Shown: piece after piece, positions 1 through 7,870 of the stretch
Position numbering within the stretch: position 1 is the stretch's first letter
How the letters are laid out: each line of letters begins with the position of its first letter
DNA from: Planctomycetota bacterium
GTDB lineage: Bacteria; Planctomycetota; Planctomycetia; Pirellulales; Pirellulaceae
Assembly (NCBI GenBank): GCA_024274855.1
Contig: JAJSAJ010000598.1
Location: 1 to 11,117 of the forward strand
DNA: 11,117 bases
Reading direction: 5' to 3'
Notes under the pieces: generated by a model
Told to the model about the DNA's origin: nothing
Seen by the model: the letters and a program-made list of their open reading frames with translations, nothing else
Database searches by the model: none
Made by a program: the position numbers and the translations under genes

Positions 1-564
1 ATTTCCGCCTGCAATGCGCGTGTCAATATGGCGAAAGACGTTCGGTAGTTCAACCGTACGAAACGAACCGTCCGGATTTGCCAGGACGGTTGACACTTTC
101 GACCCGCCAGAGACATATTTTGCCAGCCCCCGAGCAAAAACCATCATGGCCAGGGTCGCAATGAACGGCTGGACTCGGAGCTACGCCGTGACGGTCCCCG
201 AAACAGCGCCACATGCCGCGCCAACCAACAGAACCGCGGGCACCGCAATCCACGCTGACCATTGCCAGTGCATCAGGAACAGGCTGACAGAAACAGCCGT
301 CAAGCCCAGCAAGCTACCAACCGAAAGATCGATACCGCCGGTGATGATTACCAACGTCATGCCACAAGCCAGAATCCCGTAAACGGATGCCTGCCTGAGC
401 GTATCACGGTGCGTCTGCAACTTGAAAAAAGCGCCTCCATGATTGAAAATCGCACCGAGCAATAACACGAGGCAAAGGGCAAGCAGCGCCCGTCCGCTTG
501 GTCCCGAAAGCCACTGCCACACTGCACTCGACTGACGATCCTGAAGAGTCCTTGAGTGATTCAT
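1..564 (-). pseudogene. Ribose-type sugar ABC transporter permease, 5' part, interrupted by in-frame TAG
   Basis: This is the membrane permease of a ribose/xylose/galactose-type ABC importer (RbsC family, BPD_transp_2). The first 127 residues contain a hydrophobic helix (ALLALCLVLLLGAIF), then the family hallmark GMTLVIITGGIDLSVGS, then another helix ending GAVSGTVTA. A TAG codon follows at 183-181. The same frame then continues without a shift: LRVQPFIATLAMMVFARGLA, then KVSTVLANPDGSFRTVELP and IDTRIAGGN at the window edge, all as expected for RbsC. Homologues typically read AKLRVxPFIxTL here, so AAG to TAG is the simplest reading (inference). Family length is about 320-350 residues, so the 3' part lies off the window. 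The ATG overlaps the ATPase stop (ATGA, 561-564), implying translational coupling. If TAG is not read through, the product lacks most membrane helices and transport fails. Family assignment is firm; whether it is a true pseudogene is not decided by sequence alone. Confidence 0.85.
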
Positions 565-2108
565 TCGATATCCACCCTGCCTGTCTGTCCCATGGCAGCC
601 TCGAGAATGGAATCGGCCTCCGCCTGCTCGTGCGAAAACTCAGCCGTAATCCGGCCACGATGCATGACGACAATGCGGTCGCTCATCGCCAACAACTCGG
701 GCATTTCCGAGGTGACCAGCAGTATCGAAATCCCCTGACTAGCCCAATGATCCATCAACTCATAAATCTCCCACTTGGCACCGATGTCGACACCCCGCGT
801 CGGCTCGTCCAACAACAGCACTCGCGGTTCGGCTAGCACCCACTTCGCCAACGCAACCTTCTGCTGGTTACCTCCCGAAAGTTGACCTACCGGCATGTCG
901 ATCGACGCTGCTCGCAGATGAAGGACCTCGGCCATTCTGATCGCCGCAGCACGTTCCCGCCCGGTACGGCACCATCCTCCAGGCGAAAACTGTTGCAATT
1001 GGGCCATTGTCGTGTTCGCAACGATCGACATCGACAAGACAAGACCGGTCGTTTTCCGATCGTTCGTCAGCAATGCCATCCGCCGCTGAATGCTCCGACG
1101 AGGAGACACGGGCCGGAATCCAACGCCGTCCAACACAACACTTCCTCTTGCATCACGCCCATAAGCACCGAACAAACCCATCAGCAGTTGACTGTTGCCA
1201 GACCCCTGCAGCCCGGCCAGACCAACAATCTCACCAGCACGCACGGACAAGGAAATGTCATCGACCAGACACCACCCTCCTCGCCTGACGCTAAACCGCT
1301 CCAGCCTCAAACGTTCGGCGCCAGCGTGACGACCCGAACGTGAATAGAACCGCTCCACATCGCGTCCGACCATCCAGTGAATCAACTTGGGAATCGTCAG
1401 CTCCGCAGCCAACGCCGTTCCAACTAGCTGCCCGTCACGCAAGACGGAAATTCGATCCGCGATCTGTTCAATCTCCTCCATCTTGTGCGTGATATAGACG
1501 ATTCCGCATCCACGGGCCTTCAGCTGACAAATCCATCGAAACAGCTTCACCACTTCCGGAGCGCTCAGCGCGCTGGTCGGCTCGTCCATCACAATCACCC
1601 TCGCATCCTGACCGAGGGCCTTGATAATTTCAACCAACTGCTGCGAAGCGACCGGCAATTGCTCAACCGCCTGGTCCGGTGCAACGTCCATGCCAAACTG
1701 GTCCAACAGACGCCGCGTTTCCGTATGCTGCCGCCGATCCTGAACAAGCCCAATCCGACCGGTGATCGTCCGCCCCAGAAAAACGTTATCGGCCACACTC
1801 ATCGAAGGAACAAGAGACAGCTCCTGATGAATCACGGCCACGCCCCGTCTTGCCGCATCCAATGGTCCCGCAAGACGCGAACCCGAGTCACCGATGCGAA
1901 GTCCGCCCTCGAAATCCGTGTGGACACCGGCCAGGATCTTGATCAGTGTACTCTTGCCCGCTCCGTTTTCGCCGGCCAGCACATGCACTTCGCCGGCGTG
2001 CACAGCGAAATCCACGCCGTCCAAGACCGTAACACGTCCAAAACGCTTCGTGATGCGGGCCATCTCGACCAGCGGACGACTATCGGGTGAAGATTCAATA
2101 CGCGTCAT
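561..2108 (-). CDS. Ribose-type sugar ABC importer ATP-binding protein (two fused nucleotide-binding domains)
   Basis: This cytoplasmic ATPase (515 residues, usual for the RbsA/MglA/XylG family) powers the permease encoded next to it. Domain 1 has Walker A GENGAGKST (residues 46-54), Q-loop HQELSLVPSMSVADN (94-108), a signature variant LPVASQQLVEI (151-161), Walker B VIVMDEPTSAL (171-181) and switch His in YITHKM. Domain 2 has a degenerate Walker A, GLQGSGNS (299-306), where the catalytic Lys is replaced by Asn. It also has the signature LSGGNQQKVALAKW (410-423) and Walker B VLLLDEPTRGVD (430-441). Degeneration of the second Walker A is normal in this family. The exact sugar cannot be told. 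The start overlaps the stop of an upstream remnant gene (ATGA at 2105-2108) and the stop overlaps the permease start (ATGA at 561-564). No clear Shine-Dalgarno sequence precedes the start, which fits coupled translation. Confidence 0.95.
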   Translation of the reverse strand: MTRIESSPDSRPLVEMARITKRFGRVTVLDGVDFAVHAGEVHVLAGENGAGKSTLIKILAGVHTDFEGGLRIGDSGSRLAGPLDAARRGVAVIHQELSLVPSMSVADNVFLGRTITGRIGLVQDRRQHTETRRLLDQFGMDVAPDQAVEQLPVASQQLVEIIKALGQDARVIVMDEPTSALSAPEVVKLFRWICQLKARGCGIVYITHKMEEIEQIADRISVLRDGQLVGTALAAELTIPKLIHWMVGRDVERFYSRSGRHAGAERLRLERFSVRRGGWCLVDDISLSVRAGEIVGLAGLQGSGNSQLLMGLFGAYGRDARGSVVLDGVGFRPVSPRRSIQRRMALLTNDRKTTGLVLSMSIVANTTMAQLQQFSPGGWCRTGRERAAAIRMAEVLHLRAASIDMPVGQLSGGNQQKVALAKWVLAEPRVLLLDEPTRGVDIGAKWEIYELMDHWASQGISILLVTSEMPELLAMSDRIVVMHRGRITAEFSHEQAEADSILEAAMGQTGRVDIE

Positions 2109-2412
2109 GGAACCGGATTCATTTGGTCGTTGTCGAGCCCATATATGTGCCGTTTACTCGCACCCTTGTTCGCACCAACGATTCCCACCCTCAACCGACT
2201 GTTTTCGGCCGGCAACTCGAACGTGCCGATATCCAACCGATCGTAACTCCTGGCCTGCAACTACGTGTACGCCGACTCGGGTAATCGAGCCGCTGGTTCA
2301 CGATCGATTATCTACTCAATGGCGACTTCAGCAAAACGGCCTGAGCCACCGACAAAGTTGATAACGGCAGCAAGACCAAACAACTCAGTACCCAAATACG
2401 CCGCATCATCAT
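2105..2412 (-). pseudogene. Remnant of a decayed gene (signal-peptide-like 5' end, carbohydrate-enzyme-like 3' end)
   Basis: Between the GH116 and ATPase genes lie two coding-like pieces. At 2412-2308 a 34-codon frame begins after AAGGGA with ATG ATG ATG and encodes a classic signal peptide: RR, a hydrophobic core WVLSCLVLLPLSTLS, then VAQA, ending in TAA after nine more residues. At 2260-2105 a different frame encodes 51 residues, including YDRLDIGTFELPAENSRLRV, GIVGANKGASKRHIYGLD and NPVP. This resembles the last beta-sandwich strands found at the C-termini of DUF2961 (GH172-like) and related planctomycete carbohydrate enzymes (DLGTFxLxxGxNxLxxxIVGAN...GLDY), from memory of the family. Its TGA overlaps the ATPase ATG exactly as ATGA, as expected of a former operon member. 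The simplest model is a secreted enzyme gene that lost its middle by deletion. Alternatively, the second piece shares its frame with the GH116 gene across TGA (2438), TAG (2312) and TAG (2261). Homology is unproven. Confidence 0.5.
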
Positions 2413-2437
2413 TCCCTTGGCTTGGGTTTCGGCCAAC

Positions 2438-5400
2438 TCAATATGCGATTTCAACCTGTAATTGTCCGCCGGCAGGTACCTCGATCTCTTTGGAGAATTC
2501 GATCGCGACACGGTCACCGTCTTGCGTCACGGAGACGTCCGCATGCTGGTCGCCCACGCGGACCTTTCGAGCCCTTCGCCCCTCGGGCAATGCCAGATAC
2601 AAGGTACCAACTCGCAGCCGGCCCCATTTCACATCCACCGTATGAAACTGGCGATCACCCGCCCGGCGTTGATCGTATGTCCCCCAACTATCCGCAGTGG
2701 AAAAGACAGATCGAAAATGCTCCGGATTCATACGCGGCGCAAACCCAAGTCGGCGTTTAGGGCCGTGGTATTCGAACCCGGCAAGTCCCAGCAAGACACC
2801 CAAACTGGCCATCGCCCGAGCATAATGGTCACCACATTCAATCTCGTTATACGGATTGCGCTTGGATGGATGATAGCGATCGTGGACACCACGACAAATT
2901 GCCAACGCCTCGGTCACCATCCCTTCGTAAGCCATATGGTTTGCAACCTGATACTCAATCCCAGTCCAGATCTCATCGCGATAAAGCGTCGACTTGGTTC
3001 CCATGTGCGAGCTCTTGGGCCACGTGCAGGTGAATAACCCCGCCTCTACCGGATAGGCAAACCAGCGTTGTGGTGCGTGCTTCTCATTCTGCCCACCTAC
3101 GTCGGGCGCCCAACAGTATTTCCAGATGGAAGTCAGCGATTTCAGGACCGCCTTCTTCGGATAAATGTACCCAAGTGCAACCCGATGTGCCCACCCTTGT
3201 CCAAATAACTGGTCTGCCAGGCATCCGTCCACATATTGCCAGTCGGGATGCTTCTTCAAATCGACCTCTTGAATGAAGTACTCGCCGTTGAACAACCGTT
3301 GTATGGAGTTCTCGCTGCCGGCCTCGAAGATCTTGCGGCATTGGTCGGCGAAGGCATCGTCTTGCATGTCACGAGCCATCTCTTCGGCAGCACGCAAGGC
3401 TCCGAGATAAAGCGAGCCGACCATCGTATTGGCGCCATAGTAATCCCTATCATAGGTCTGGTGTTGGCGCCCCTCGATCAATCCGTCCGCGTTCCCATCC
3501 TGATCGATTAGAAACTGGACGGCCTTTCGGATATTCTTCCAGTTACGTTTCAGAAACGCATCATCAACGGACGTCTGATGTTCGCGATAGGCCTTCAGAA
3601 TGTAACCTCCCTGCGAGTCCCCAGCCCAAACTCCCCAATTCTCGCCGCGAAATCGAATCTCCCCGGTTTCTGGAATAAAGCCGACTCCAGACGCAAAATC
3701 CTGCATTTCGCGCACCGATCGCTCGAGACGGGGAAACAAGCGTGCCATCGCATGCTCGTAGTTCCAAACATGGCCACACGTACCCGGACAGCAACCGCAA
3801 CCTTCGTATGCCCAAAATCGTCCGTCTCCCCACCATTGGCATGTCGTCGATGCCAGATTCGCCACCGTTGAATGGAGACGATCAAGTAGCCAATAAGGGA
3901 GCGTCGAATCATAGTAAGTGTCATGCCACAACCGCGTCTGTCCGGCCAACCGCTCCATGTTTTGAGCGACATACCGTCCCACATCGGTCGCATTACCAAA
4001 CCGACCGGCATACTGGTTCTTGACCAGCTTCTTGCGAAAATACATGTTCGGCATGTTCCACGAGACGATCAGCGTGATCGTCGACTCTTCGCCCGGCTCG
4101 AGCGACACGCTTTTCCCAACCGCGGCCCGGTGTGGTACGCCAATCGCTTTCTCTACGGCATCTTCAGTTGCCAAACCAGCCCCGTCGAACAGGTTTTCGG
4201 GCATCGGCCCCGAAGGTAACGATGGACTGACCAGCCCACCATCTCCGAGCAGTGTTAAAGCCATCGTGCCAAAATCGGGTTGCAGTGCAACATCCTCCAC
4301 CGAGCCGCTCACCGCCGTATCTCGCAACTCGATTTGGTCTACATTTATGTGGCCCCAGGCCCCAGTCTCCTGATCGATGATCTCCAACCGACCTTGCTTG
4401 CCCTCGAACTCGCGAACGGTCCAGTTGTTTCGCTCAAGCCGTTCCCCGCTCCTTCCCGACGCCTCGCGAACCATCTTCCCGTCAACAATCAAACGAAGTG
4501 CCGTACGGCGACTTCCGCCTCCGCCAATCAAGAAGCTTATGAAGTGACGATCAATCAAGAAAGGTGGCGAAACCAGTTTACCTTCTGTTCCATCCCCTTT
4601 GAGAAATGTATTTACCAATCCTTGTCCTTTGAACCCACTGACTTTTTGCTGGCCTGCTAGTGTCCCACGAGCAGGTCCTTTGCCGAACGCTTCACCAGAA
4701 ACCGTCCAGTCGCCGTAATCCTCTTTCTCGAAATCAGCCAACACGATCGGCTCACGAGGAGCAGCTTCCTTACGATCAGCCTTCTTGGACTCAAGCAAAA
4801 CCGATCTAAAGCCCTTTCCGTTGACCACTCGATTATGGTGAGTGACCGTAGCAGCAACCAAGTCGCCGCTATAGTGGAGTACAGAATTCTGCAGCCAACC
4901 GGCCAGAGTCACCTCGACAGAATCATCCGTCGTGTTCTTCAACGTGTAGTTCAAGATCGTCGCCGGCAATGCTGAATCCGATTCGTTCAGCGGTATGAAT
5001 GGCGAAAACGACTCCAACTTGATCCTGACCGGGAAATCACTCGCCTGATAGTCGACCTGTGCAATCGGATACTCGCCGCAGAACGTAACGTCCGGAAATC
5101 CGTTCTTATCCAGCGCACGCACAAACGTCTTGCCCCCGCTGCGCACGCGCACCGCAACACCCTGATCAACTCGCGGCGATTCGGTGAACTGCTGGCTGCG
5201 AACCACCATTTCCGTTGGTAGCCGCCCAACCTTGTAATTGACAGCACCAAAACCCGAGTTGATATTCTGATTGAAAATCCCCCAATAGACCAACCGCCCA
5301 TCACCCGTCAGATAAACCTGGCCGGCGGCAATCCCGCCGACTGGCATCCCAATAGTCTTCAAATCATCGCCGGAAAACGACTGCCGCTCGCCCCGTGCGA

Positions 5401-5626
5401 ACAGCATCCGAATCCATTCCGGACGTAGCTTCTTGTCGATCGGGATCAGGTGGTCCGCCGTGTCTTCCGGTCCAAACGGGCCGGCTGCGGCAAGCGACTC
5501 ACCCATGCCCATCGCCACAAGACTGGCCCCGCTCAGTTTGACAAACTGCCGCCGGTCCAGTTTGTCGCAACAACCCGGCTCGGAACAGGCATCTGAACGA
5601 TCGACAGCTGGCTTTCGGGAACTCAT
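2438..5626 (-). CDS. Tat-exported GH116 family glycoside hydrolase with inserted galactose-binding-like domain
   Basis: This 1,062-residue protein matches the GBA2/TxGH116 type of retaining beta-glycosidase (GH116, DUF608 catalytic region). The N-terminus has a twin-arginine motif, DRRQFVK (24-30), followed by a hydrophobic stretch and AAAG, so export by Tat is likely. The N-terminal beta-domain runs from about residue 75 to 500. It is interrupted at about 293-437 by a module resembling the galactose-binding-like domain of GH32 enzymes (DFEKEDYGDWTVSGEAFG, VSGFKGQGLVNTF, GAWGHINVDQI). The (alpha/alpha) catalytic domain spans about 565-960. By comparison with human GBA2 and Sulfolobus SSO1353, E718 in GLIEGRQHQTYD is the probable nucleophile and D805 in CLADQLFGQGWAH the probable acid/base. 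A Cys cluster (GCGCCPGTCGHVWNYEHA, 609-626) precedes it. The start ATG has GAGG eight bases upstream. It leads the operon with the sugar ABC genes, suggesting extracytoplasmic release of a beta-linked sugar. Substrate (glucoside or xyloside) is unknown. Confidence 0.9.
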   Translation of the reverse strand: MSSRKPAVDRSDACSEPGCCDKLDRRQFVKLSGASLVAMGMGESLAAAGPFGPEDTADHLIPIDKKLRPEWIRMLFARGERQSFSGDDLKTIGMPVGGIAAGQVYLTGDGRLVYWGIFNQNINSGFGAVNYKVGRLPTEMVVRSQQFTESPRVDQGVAVRVRSGGKTFVRALDKNGFPDVTFCGEYPIAQVDYQASDFPVRIKLESFSPFIPLNESDSALPATILNYTLKNTTDDSVEVTLAGWLQNSVLHYSGDLVAATVTHHNRVVNGKGFRSVLLESKKADRKEAAPREPIVLADFEKEDYGDWTVSGEAFGKGPARGTLAGQQKVSGFKGQGLVNTFLKGDGTEGKLVSPPFLIDRHFISFLIGGGGSRRTALRLIVDGKMVREASGRSGERLERNNWTVREFEGKQGRLEIIDQETGAWGHINVDQIELRDTAVSGSVEDVALQPDFGTMALTLLGDGGLVSPSLPSGPMPENLFDGAGLATEDAVEKAIGVPHRAAVGKSVSLEPGEESTITLIVSWNMPNMYFRKKLVKNQYAGRFGNATDVGRYVAQNMERLAGQTRLWHDTYYDSTLPYWLLDRLHSTVANLASTTCQWWGDGRFWAYEGCGCCPGTCGHVWNYEHAMARLFPRLERSVREMQDFASGVGFIPETGEIRFRGENWGVWAGDSQGGYILKAYREHQTSVDDAFLKRNWKNIRKAVQFLIDQDGNADGLIEGRQHQTYDRDYYGANTMVGSLYLGALRAAEEMARDMQDDAFADQCRKIFEAGSENSIQRLFNGEYFIQEVDLKKHPDWQYVDGCLADQLFGQGWAHRVALGYIYPKKAVLKSLTSIWKYCWAPDVGGQNEKHAPQRWFAYPVEAGLFTCTWPKSSHMGTKSTLYRDEIWTGIEYQVANHMAYEGMVTEALAICRGVHDRYHPSKRNPYNEIECGDHYARAMASLGVLLGLAGFEYHGPKRRLGFAPRMNPEHFRSVFSTADSWGTYDQRRAGDRQFHTVDVKWGRLRVGTLYLALPEGRRARKVRVGDQHADVSVTQDGDRVAIEFSKEIEVPAGGQLQVEIAY

Positions 5627-6234
5627 CGAGCGAACCTCATTGCTAGACTAGTGAAGTGGATTCAACTTGGCCTCGTACTCAATCGTATGTTAACGGCTTA
5701 CGGCAAGGTGCCCCTGCGGTGCGCTGACCTGAGTGTGTGCACCACGAAGGCCCCCGCAAGAGCTTTCCTCACAAGGATTCTGACCTCCAACAACTGCGGG
5801 CCGAGACTTCTTGTGAAACAGATCGGCGCCACACCTCATAGACTGAAATCGTAGCCTAGTATCGCATTGCATCGGGTCACTCGCAAGCACGTACAGTCGT
5901 TCTTTTGCACGCCAAAGTAGCAGGTAGATCATCGCCACTCGTCACGTAAACGGCCAGCTGGCCAGACTCGGTCGCACTGGCGTTGGGCGGGCCGTCCGGT
6001 CCGGCACCGGCGCGGCTAAGAAACGCGCGAGACCTTTTTTCGCCCCGTTTCGAGATCCACCCAAACGTACACTTAATTGGACTGTTTGTGGGCAAAATCT
6101 GGCACAGGAAGCGGCTTGGCCGGATAGCGTCCGACCGCCCGGCCAACTATTCTTGAAAAGTTGCGGTCGCTCCGACAGTATGCCTCGCAACCACCCCACA
6201 TGATGTACGACTATCCCATTTTCCTTTTGAGACG
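5627..6234. other. Divergent intergenic region between the GH116 operon and hisI
   Basis: About 610 bases separate the divergent starts of the GH116 gene and hisI and must hold promoters for both. Open frames of 67-89 codons here, mostly on the minus strand, have no recognisable motifs or good ribosome sites, and I do not call them. Visible structure includes a perfect 12-base palindrome at 5952-5963. There is also a GCGCG/CGCGC hairpin (6010-6028) six bases before a run of six T (6035-6040), which could act as a weak terminator on the plus strand, though no plus-strand gene ends upstream. A possible -35 element TTGAAA lies at 6153-6158, but no convincing -10 follows at the right distance. 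No tRNA or other RNA gene was recognised. Confidence 0.6.
5952..5963. promoter_or_regulatory. 12-base perfect palindrome, possible operator
   Basis: GGCCAGCTGGCC reads the same on both strands and is centred about 280 bases upstream of hisI and 330 bases upstream of the GH116 start. A dimeric regulator could bind such a site, but nothing else in the sequence supports a named regulator. A 12-base palindrome can arise by chance in GC-rich DNA. Confidence 0.15.
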
Positions 6235-6630
6235 ATGAGGAATGCTGTGATCCGTCCCGACTTCCAGAAACATGAGTTGATCCCAGTCATTGCCCAGGAC
6301 GCCAAGACCGGCGATGTGCTGATGCTAGCTTACATGAACCAACAAGCTTACAACGAGACCCTGCAGACCGGCCGTGTCTGCTACTTCAGCCGCAGCCGAA
6401 ATCGACTGTGGCGCAAAGGTGAAGAAAGCGGCAATGTCCAGGAAGTTCGCGAAATCCTCATCGATTGCGATGCCGACACGCTACTGATCAAAGTCAACCA
6501 GATAGGGGACGCGGCTTGCCACGAAGGGTATCGCTCGTGCTTCTTCCGAAAAATCGACCCCGCTGGCGGACCCACAACTACCGTTGGCAATCGTGTATTC
6601 GATCCGGCCGAGGTGTACAAGAAGAAATAG
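6235..6630 (+). CDS. hisI: Phosphoribosyl-AMP cyclohydrolase
   Basis: HisI (EC 3.5.4.19) opens the purine ring of phosphoribosyl-AMP, the third step of histidine synthesis, in the cytoplasm. The 131 residues contain the substrate motif SRSRNRLWRKGEESGNVQ (52-69). The metal-binding set is also present: D77-C78-D79-A80-D81, C95 and C102 (ACHEGYRSCF). The spacing between cysteines matches the zinc ligands known in the family. No HisE (phosphoribosyl-ATP pyrophosphohydrolase) domain is fused, and the length is normal for stand-alone HisI. The ATG at 6235 has only a weak upstream site. A GTG at 6247 (giving 127 residues) has GAGG six bases before it and is a good alternative start. The gene ends in TAG after VYKKK, a natural family end, which shows that TAG terminates here. 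hisG follows on the same strand after 195 bases. Confidence 0.95.
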   Translation: MRNAVIRPDFQKHELIPVIAQDAKTGDVLMLAYMNQQAYNETLQTGRVCYFSRSRNRLWRKGEESGNVQEVREILIDCDADTLLIKVNQIGDAACHEGYRSCFFRKIDPAGGPTTTVGNRVFDPAEVYKKK

Positions 6631-6692
6631 GAACGTATCAGGCGATCCCGTTCTGCTGCGTCTCTCTCGATTACCTCCCTGCCCTATCCGGT

Positions 6693-6719
6693 TTTGTGCG
6701 CTCCCAAACCTGGCACAAA
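6693..6719 (+). other. Small inverted repeat between hisI and hisG
   Basis: TTTGTGC (6693-6699) and GCACAAA (6713-6719) form a perfect 7-base stem with a 13-base loop in the 195-base hisI-hisG gap. It is AT-rich at the base and has no T tract after it, so it is not a typical terminator. It may affect read-through or mRNA processing, or may be chance. The rest of the gap shows nothing recognisable. Confidence 0.15.
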
Positions 6720-6825
6720 GCCGCCCCCTGACCACCTGTCGAATTCTGACGGTGTCCAGCAGCGGGAAATGGACTTCCTATTGAACTAACTCGATTTGTT
6801 TTTCTGCACAGGAACGAACCGCACT

Positions 6826-7704
6826 ATGTCTCGACAGACCTTGAACCTCGGTATCCCCGCCGGAAGCCTACAAAACGCAACGGCCCAACTGTTCGAACGG
6901 GCCGGTTTCCACATCACGTTCTCGTCACGTTCGTATTACCCGACAATCGACGATCCCGATATCGAATGTCTACTGATCCGGGCCCAGGAGATGGCTCGCT
7001 ACGTCGAACAGGGTATCCTGGATGCGGGAATCACGGGCCATGACTGGATCCAAGAGACCGGTGCTGATGTGGTCGAGATCTGCGAGTTGCTCTTTTCGAA
7101 AGTCAGCCGCCGCCCGGTTCGCTGGGTCCTGTGCGTACCCGAGGACTCTTCCGTCCAGTCGGTCAAAGACCTCGAAGGCCAACGGATCGCCACGGAAGCG
7201 GTCGGATTGACCAAACGCTATCTGCAGAAACATGGCGTCCAGGCGACCGTCGAGTTTTCCTGGGGAGCGACCGAGGTCAAGCCGCCGAAACTGGCCGACG
7301 CGATTGTCGAAGTAACCGAAACCGGTAGCTCGCTGCGTGCCAACCATCTCCGGATCGTCGACGAGATACTTCAAAGCACAACACGTTTCATCGCAAATCC
7401 GCAATCCTACACGAACCCCTGGATCAAGGAAAAGCTCGATGGTATCGCATTGATGTTACAAGCATGTCTGAACGCGGAAGGCAAAGTCGGCCTGATGATG
7501 AATGTGCGGAGATCAGACCTGGACAAGATTTTGTCATTACTGCCCGCCTTGCAAAAACCGACCATTTCCTCGTTGTCCGATCCTGATTGGTACGATGTCA
7601 ACACAATCCTCGAAGAGTCGGTCGTCCGCTCAATCATTCCGCGATTGAAATCAGCCGGCGCGAAGGGGATTGTCGAGTACACGATCAGTAAGCTTATCGA
7701 CTGA
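6826..7704 (+). CDS. hisG: ATP phosphoribosyltransferase, long form
   Basis: HisG (EC 2.4.2.17) joins ATP and PRPP, the first and committed step of histidine synthesis. From the ATG at 6826 it has 292 residues. The two-lobed catalytic core starts at LNLGIPAGSL (6-15), and GILDAGITGHDWI (63-75) is typical. The PRPP-binding loop is DAIVEVTETGSSLRAN (158-173). The C-terminal 75 residues (about 218-292, GKVGLMMNVRRSDLDKILSLLP, PTISSLSDPDWYDV, GAKGIVEYTISKLI; split here) form the ACT-like regulatory domain of the long HisG form. Feedback inhibition by histidine is therefore expected, and no HisZ partner is needed. Earlier TTG codons in frame (6796) are unlikely starts because homology begins just after the ATG. 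AGGAA lies about ten bases before it. Stop is TGA. A hairpin with a T run follows at 7749-7780. Confidence 0.95.
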   Translation: MSRQTLNLGIPAGSLQNATAQLFERAGFHITFSSRSYYPTIDDPDIECLLIRAQEMARYVEQGILDAGITGHDWIQETGADVVEICELLFSKVSRRPVRWVLCVPEDSSVQSVKDLEGQRIATEAVGLTKRYLQKHGVQATVEFSWGATEVKPPKLADAIVEVTETGSSLRANHLRIVDEILQSTTRFIANPQSYTNPWIKEKLDGIALMLQACLNAEGKVGLMMNVRRSDLDKILSLLPALQKPTISSLSDPDWYDVNTILEESVVRSIIPRLKSAGAKGIVEYTISKLID

Positions 7705-7748
7705 TCACAATCGACGAGACCAATGAGCCACATAACGACTCGGAGACC

Positions 7749-7780
7749 CGATCAGGCATATCCTTGCCCCTGATCGTTTT
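7749..7780 (+). terminator. Probable rho-independent terminator of hisG
   Basis: CGATCAGG (7749-7756) and CCTGATCG (7769-7776) form a perfect 8-base stem with a 12-base loop, followed at once by TTTT (7777-7780). It lies 45 bases after the hisG stop on the same strand. The loop is longer and the T run shorter than in strong terminators. Confidence 0.5.
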
Positions 7781-7870
7781 GCCGCCGTCCGGCTCGAAGC
7801 CAAGTGGATTCACGACCATCTCGGCCTTTTGCTTCTGACACTAATCCTCCTTAGCTGCAAGACTGATTCA

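Noticed and set aside
1485..2090. 201-codon plus-strand open frame opposite the ABC ATPase
   Set aside because: Antisense shadow with low-complexity composition; the minus-strand frame carries both Walker motif sets.
6010..6040. GCGCG/CGCGC hairpin followed by TTTTTT as a strong terminator
   Set aside because: The stem is only five bases, six bases separate it from the T run, and no plus-strand gene ends upstream.
6112..6125. Sigma-54-like element starting TGGCAC upstream of hisI
   Set aside because: The required TTGC block does not occur at the correct spacing.
5690..6199. Overlapping minus-strand open frames of 82-89 codons in the divergent intergenic region
   Set aside because: No ribosome sites, no hydrophobic or catalytic motifs, several frames open together and composition typical of GC-rich non-coding DNA.
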